Positions 60,399 through 64,000 of a stretch of DNA of 64,000 bases are shown here, in pieces. The notes beneath the pieces were generated by a model. The model was not told the DNA's origin. It was given only the letters and a program-made list of their open reading frames with translations, and did no database searches. Both the position numbers and the translations under genes were made by a program. Each line of letters starts with the position of its first letter. Within the stretch, counting starts at the first letter, position 1. This stretch comes from CAYRXM01 sp964449465 (GTDB lineage: Bacteria; Chloroflexota; Anaerolineae; JAFGEY01), in the NCBI GenBank assembly GCA_964449465.1, contig CAYVBK010000014.1:1-64000 (forward strand), given 5' to 3'.

Positions 60399-61573
60399 GG
60401 ATTGCCTGCCGCCCGCGCTTTGAAGGCGCGCATTTCGTCGGTCAACGTCACCGGCTTACCAGGACATTCTCGCTCTGGGTCGCGCAGCCAGTCGCCCTGA
60501 TTGTCGCGGCGCACGGGCAGCCGCTGCATTACCGGTGGCGGGGCCACGACCGGCGTGGGCCGTTCAGCATACCAGTAGGCCACGCTGCTCATCTCATTAG
60601 CCAGGTGATTGGCGTGACCGTGTTCAATCGTCACCTTGATCTCGCGGGTAAAGCGCACCGGATTCTCCAGGTGGAACACATAACTGGTTTGATAGCCGCT
60701 GTTGCCGCGATACAGTTCGATTTCGGGGTTGGGAATGGTGCCGCCTTCGTAAATAGACGAACCATTGCGCATAAAAGCGTTGGGCTGCATGCCCCCGGCA
60801 TGGTTGAAATAGTCCTCGCTGCCGGTGCCGTGCAGATCGGGCGGCCATTTGTAGCCATCTACCCAGATCATGTCATCGCCCTCGCCCCACCAGTTGCGGG
60901 TGAAATTGGTGACCGAGAGATTGCAGCCGATGTAATGCCCGCGTCCCTGCGTCTCTAGAATGACATAGTTGTTTTCCCAGGCGGTGCGCCCGACATTGAC
61001 TGCATCTGCCAGAGGCGTGTTGACGGTGATCTCGGGACCCCAACCGCCAAAGGGATTGGCGCGGCGAAACTCGGCGTGCAGATAGGCCATATCCGGCGGA
61101 AAATCCTCTCGGAATGTGTCCCGCAATGTTTCATAATCCACATAAAAGTATTGGCGATGGGGCTGATCGCTCTCGTTAACCAGTTCGACCACGGCGCGTT
61201 GGGCAAAGGGCATGGGCAGGTAACAATTGAGGGCACAGGGCTTGTTGAATTGATGATTGAAAAAGGTCGAGGCCGAGAAAAGGGCACTCTGGAACGAGTT
61301 GACCATGCCATGTCCCAGACAGAACAAGTCACCCAGCGGCGCCAGTACGCTCGGATATGGGGCATTGTCATAGGTGATCTTGAGCAGGCACTCGCGGTAA
61401 TGATGGAGTTGCGTCATCCAAATATGGGTGATCTGCGCCGGGCCGGCTATATCGGCCAGCACGACCGACACACCCGGCGGGATGATCCACAGGTCGTGAT
61501 TGCGGCCGGTCTGATCCCACGACGAAACCCGACCGGTCTTGCGGTCGCGCAAACGGGTTAACTCTGCAAGCAT
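60395..61573 (-). CDS. GH172 (DUF2961) glycosidase
   Basis: 392 aa from ATG 61573 (GGAGG 6 nt upstream), overlapping the upstream stop by 16 nt. 'GTGSEDYFNHAGG' with its Glu, 'GRGHYIGCNLSV' and 'GNSGYQTSYVFHLENPVRF' are DUF2961/GH172 landmarks. The family includes alpha-fructofuranosidase/difructose-dianhydride enzymes and D-arabinofuranosidases. No signal peptide, so intracellular processing of furanosyl oligosaccharides is likely. Confidence 0.9.
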   Translation of the reverse strand: MLAELTRLRDRKTGRVSSWDQTGRNHDLWIIPPGVSVVLADIAGPAQITHIWMTQLHHYRECLLKITYDNAPYPSVLAPLGDLFCLGHGMVNSFQSALFSASTFFNHQFNKPCALNCYLPMPFAQRAVVELVNESDQPHRQYFYVDYETLRDTFREDFPPDMAYLHAEFRRANPFGGWGPEITVNTPLADAVNVGRTAWENNYVILETQGRGHYIGCNLSVTNFTRNWWGEGDDMIWVDGYKWPPDLHGTGSEDYFNHAGGMQPNAFMRNGSSIYEGGTIPNPEIELYRGNSGYQTSYVFHLENPVRFTREIKVTIEHGHANHLANEMSSVAYWYAERPTPVVAPPPVMQRLPVRRDNQGDWLRDPERECPGKPVTLTDEMRAFKARAAGNP

Positions 61574-63159
61574 CCTGGTCCTCCATTTTGAGTTTGATTC
61601 AGAGTCGCCTCGGCTATATTCGCTGCACGGCGTGCCAGTTCTGAAATGTGAGCGGTGGGGAATTGCGCCAACGCCGTACACAAAGTGTCCTCCAGTGGCG
61701 CCGTCCATTGAGGCGGAATGTGCGCCGCCGCACTGCGCAACCCCATCACCGAACCGACGCTGGCGGCATTGCTGCCGGTGTCCATTCCACAGGCGACGGC
61801 CAACCCCAGGGTGCGGGTAAAATCGCCGCCGCCATAGAGCAGCGCCAGGACAACCCAGGCCGTGTTGTTGATCGCATGCAGGGGCGAATAGACACCGCAG
61901 CGCAAGATCAACTGATCATAAGCCTGCTCCCAATCGTCACCGCTGCGATACGCCGCCAATACTGCGTTGACGGCCTCGGCCAGCCGACAGTGGCGCGGAA
62001 TCTCGGACAGCCCCACACGCACAATGTCCACCATATCATCGGTTACAAAAGCCCAGGCCAGCATAGCCGCCATCAACATGGCACTATAGACGCCATTTTT
62101 AGTGTGCGACAGCGCAGCATCCTTGTAGGCCAACGCCGCCGCCCACTCTGGCTGGCCCGGCGCGATATAGCCGTACAGGTCGGCCCGCGTCCGCGAGCCA
62201 TCATACTCACGCTCCGGGTTGACAAAGACGGCGGACTCTTCAGGGTGAACGTTCCAGACCAGGTTGCGATAAACCGCCCGCTCGGCGATATGGAGGCCAA
62301 AGTAGGGCAGGTGAGTCAACCAGGCAGTGGCTACATCGGTCGTCTTGAAATCCAGACCACAGGTTTCGAGGATGTGGAGCGACAGCAAGGTCAAGTCGGT
62401 ATCGTCATCGCAGGGCGCGCCGTGGATTTCGCCGCCAAAACAGCCGGCCGCATGGGGCGCAAGGTCGAAATTCGGCGGCGGCGACACCAGGCGCGACACA
62501 TAGTCGGTGAGGGGATAGCTGTTTGTCAGTTGCAGATACTGCCGCACCTGGCTTTTCGACCAGCCCATTTGCAACGGCTTGCCCAACACACATCCGGCCA
62601 CACGACCCAGCCACGCCCCATAAATCCGCTCATAAAGCGTCGTCGAGGTGATCACAACCGGCACAGCGCGCGGCCCATCGGGGCGGGCTGCGCGGATGCC
62701 GTCCAGCGTTTCGGGTTCATCATAGCCCCAGTCGGGCCGCAGCGGCGCCGACAGCAGCGCGGTGTACAGGTCGTACAGTTTGTGCTTGGATGGCCTGGCA
62801 AGCGCAGCCAATTGTTCGCGATAGCAGTTAATCGCATAGCCCTCTTCGTCGCGCTGCTGCATTTCGAGCTGCAACACTTCTAAAATCTGAGGAACATCGT
62901 AAAAAGCCAGCAGGCCGGACGGAGGAATGGTCGGGCCTCTGGAACGACGGAGACGTTTGCCACTGGCCTGGGTGGCGTGGCGGCGAGCCAGATTTTGGGC
63001 ATACTGGTCGGGCTGATAGGCCAGCTCTTCCACCACCTGCAAAATGCGCTCGCGGGTGGCATCGGCCATACGCCCCTTGCCGGAAAGTGCCTGAGAGACA
63101 GCGGCAGTAGAAACGCCCACACGGGCGGCCACATCTTCTAGTGTGATTTTTTTGCTCAT
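61558..63159 (-). CDS. LacI-type HTH fused to ADP-ribosylglycohydrolase-like domain
   Basis: 533 aa from ATG 63159, which gives the family start 'MSKKITLEDVAARVGVSTAAVSQALSG'. Residues 1-50 are a LacI HTH with hinge-like 'PDQYAQNLARR'. Instead of the periplasmic-binding-fold core, residues ~170-533 are an ADP-ribosylglycohydrolase fold ('YERIYGAWLGRVAGCVLGKP', metal motif 'CDDDTDLTLLSLH' at 250-262). The C-terminal metal motif reads 'GMDTGSNAASVG': the second Asp of the usual D-T-D is Gly. No clear SD. Probable autoregulator of the operon. Confidence 0.88.
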   Translation of the reverse strand: MSKKITLEDVAARVGVSTAAVSQALSGKGRMADATRERILQVVEELAYQPDQYAQNLARRHATQASGKRLRRSRGPTIPPSGLLAFYDVPQILEVLQLEMQQRDEEGYAINCYREQLAALARPSKHKLYDLYTALLSAPLRPDWGYDEPETLDGIRAARPDGPRAVPVVITSTTLYERIYGAWLGRVAGCVLGKPLQMGWSKSQVRQYLQLTNSYPLTDYVSRLVSPPPNFDLAPHAAGCFGGEIHGAPCDDDTDLTLLSLHILETCGLDFKTTDVATAWLTHLPYFGLHIAERAVYRNLVWNVHPEESAVFVNPEREYDGSRTRADLYGYIAPGQPEWAAALAYKDAALSHTKNGVYSAMLMAAMLAWAFVTDDMVDIVRVGLSEIPRHCRLAEAVNAVLAAYRSGDDWEQAYDQLILRCGVYSPLHAINNTAWVVLALLYGGGDFTRTLGLAVACGMDTGSNAASVGSVMGLRSAAAHIPPQWTAPLEDTLCTALAQFPTAHISELARRAANIAEATLNQTQNGGPGCLQS

Positions 63160-63189
63160 AGGGGTCAGGTCGAATCGTTCATTCTTGTG

Positions 63190-63239
63190 GTTAAGCGCAT
63201 AACTTGTATTATTATAAATCAGATTAATCGCTTTGTCAA
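63190..63239 (-). promoter_or_regulatory. Consensus promoter and LacI-type operator
   Basis: TTGACA (63239-63234), exactly 17 bp, TATAAT (63216-63211) on the minus strand. A 14-bp near-palindrome GTTAAGCGCATAAC (63190-63203; 6 of 7 pairs) with central CG lies at the expected start of transcription. This is the classical position for LacI repression. Confidence 0.8.
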
Positions 63240-63320
63240 TACCTTTTGACAAGACACCCTACAAATGCAACCTCTCAACCTCATCGCCGGCAGCAAAATA
63301 GTCGGCTTGGGTATAATATT

Positions 63321-63594
63321 CTTGCGGTTCGCTCATTTTTTTCTAGTTCTTGAAATTGCCCGATCATATTTGAACATAGCTTTTTATGTCAACATAGCTT
63401 TTTATGTCAACATAGCTTTTTATGTCAAGGGGCCAGCCCCTTGACAAACCCCGTCGGGGGTGCTTTGCCCCCCGAAAACCGGGGTGTTTTCTGTCGTCGC
63501 AGACCAGGCAAGGGCAATAGCCAGACATAAGAACGACTTGGGCCTGGTTTTCAGCCCCTGCCGACAGAATGTGGGCGGCTTTTGGGGGGTCGTA
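63321..63594. repeat. 274-bp repeat D, copy 2, with three 18-bp units
   Basis: Reverse complement of 41126-41379 with few changes and one extra 18-bp unit (63375-63392, 63393-63410, 63411-63428). Hairpins are conserved. The stretch between the operon promoter and this repeat (63240-63320) holds nothing I can assign. Confidence 0.92.
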
Positions 63595-63616
63595 GGGGGC
63601 GAGGTTGCCCCCTACG
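63591..63616. repeat. 10-bp GC-rich hairpin
   Basis: CGTAGGGGGC and GCCCCCTACG pair perfectly around a 6-nt loop at the junction between repeats D and E. Confidence 0.8.
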
Positions 63617-63618
63617 CG

Positions 63619-63701
63619 GTGTATAACGAGATTCTTGATCGCTTCGCTCCTCAGAATGACACCCCAAAAGGTTAATTTTCGTCCCAAGGCAGATAGTTAC
63701 G
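63619..63701. repeat. Partial copy of element E (E2)
   Basis: Matches the right half of E1 from GTGTATAACGAGATTCTT through CCCCAAAAGG and AATTTTCG to AGATAGTTAC. The left half and left inverted repeat are missing. Confidence 0.85.
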
Positions 63702-63814
63702 AATTCGCGGTAACCGGGTTTCGCGGGCGAGTTTGAGCCAGTTAGGGAGATAAATAGCGAGGGAAAAAGCCTATCGAGGCAAAACGAACCAGGCGGCTGT
63801 CTTGGGCGCAACTG

Positions 63815-63928
63815 TGCGCTCGCAAACTCAAAGACACAAAGCATTTCTGGCGACTCAAAAATATCGTAAATCTTTGTGTTCTCGGTGTCCTTTGTGGTAA
63901 AAATAGAATTTTTCAGCAGTCTCCGAGA
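63815..63928. repeat. Dispersed palindromic repeat A (A7), inverted
   Basis: CAAACTCAAAGACACAAAGCATTTCTGG, then TTGTGTTCTCGGTGTCCTTTGTGGT and ATTTTTCAGCAGTCTCC, the same order as A5. No gene can be supported from 63240 to the window end. Confidence 0.8.
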
Positions 63929-64000
63929 ATCGAGAAAAATTATTTTTGGGACCTTTTTGAGCGGGAGCTATTTTCAAAGCAGCCCCAGCCAGCCGGCCAC

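Noticed and set aside
1..64000. tRNA, rRNA or known riboswitches
   Set aside because: I looked for cloverleaf-like and rRNA-like stretches in the gaps and saw none; a covariance-model scan would be decisive but was not possible.

Overview
The window reads as chromosomal DNA of a Chloroflexota bacterium (Anaerolineae/Caldilineae-like). This is inferred from style, not from a marker gene: lipoproteins with long Thr/Pro-rich linkers, giant beta-helix and Calx-beta surface proteins, a 'VYLPLVMR'-type motif, LplABC-type sugar importers, MglA/roadblock modules, a tricorn-like peptidase, and many short dispersed palindromic repeats in the gaps. No rRNA, tRNA, CRISPR array or transposase was found.

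Layout. 0-8 kb: sensor kinase, Gfo/Idh/MocA oxidoreductase, an ArsR-DUF2087 regulator with a self-contained promoter/double operator, a secreted alpha/beta hydrolase and a GH2 beta-mannosidase-like enzyme. 8-20 kb: three large minus-strand exported proteins (papain-fold plus FG-GAP; CSLREA/beta-helix/Calx-beta; beta-propeller lipoprotein). 20-34 kb: an orphan diol-dehydratase small subunit, an alpha/alpha-barrel glycosidase-like protein, a nucleotide-metabolism cluster (deoxynucleoside kinase, IMP cyclohydrolase-like, SMP-30, double methyltransferase), an isopentenyl-diphosphate isomerase, a flavodoxin/ferredoxin protein with an isoprenylcysteine-methyltransferase-like membrane protein, an ABC-2 exporter and an autoregulated TetR operon. 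34-38 kb: tyrosine phosphatase and tricorn-like peptidase.

38-45 kb (minus strand) is a lasso-peptide-type RiPP locus: Asn-synthetase-like cyclase, HPr-kinase-like kinase, PqqD-like B1, transglutaminase-like B2, and a 46-codon precursor gene at 40858-40998 ending in Ser. A glycosyltransferase, a sulfotransferase and a methyltransferase follow directly and could be tailoring enzymes.

45.4-50.4 kb (plus strand) is a tight six-gene signalling operon: pseudo-receiver histidine kinase, MglA-type GTPase, DUF4388-roadblock fusion, protoglobin, stand-alone ODP/flavodiiron-type metallo-beta-lactamase-fold protein, and receiver-roadblock fusion. It combines a GTPase switch, two roadblock proteins, a haem and a di-iron oxygen-binding module and both ends of a phosphorelay. 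I infer an oxygen/redox-gated small-GTPase pathway; this and the RiPP locus are the best candidates for an undescribed system.

50.5-63.2 kb (minus strand) is a carbohydrate-use region: an LplABC-like importer without ATPase, a membrane protein and a 3-hydroxyacyl-CoA dehydrogenase, then a five-gene catabolic operon (LacI-HTH fused to an ADP-ribosylglycohydrolase domain, GH172, amidohydrolase, esterase, GH116) behind a consensus promoter with a LacI-type operator. The last 0.8 kb is a mosaic of dispersed repeats.
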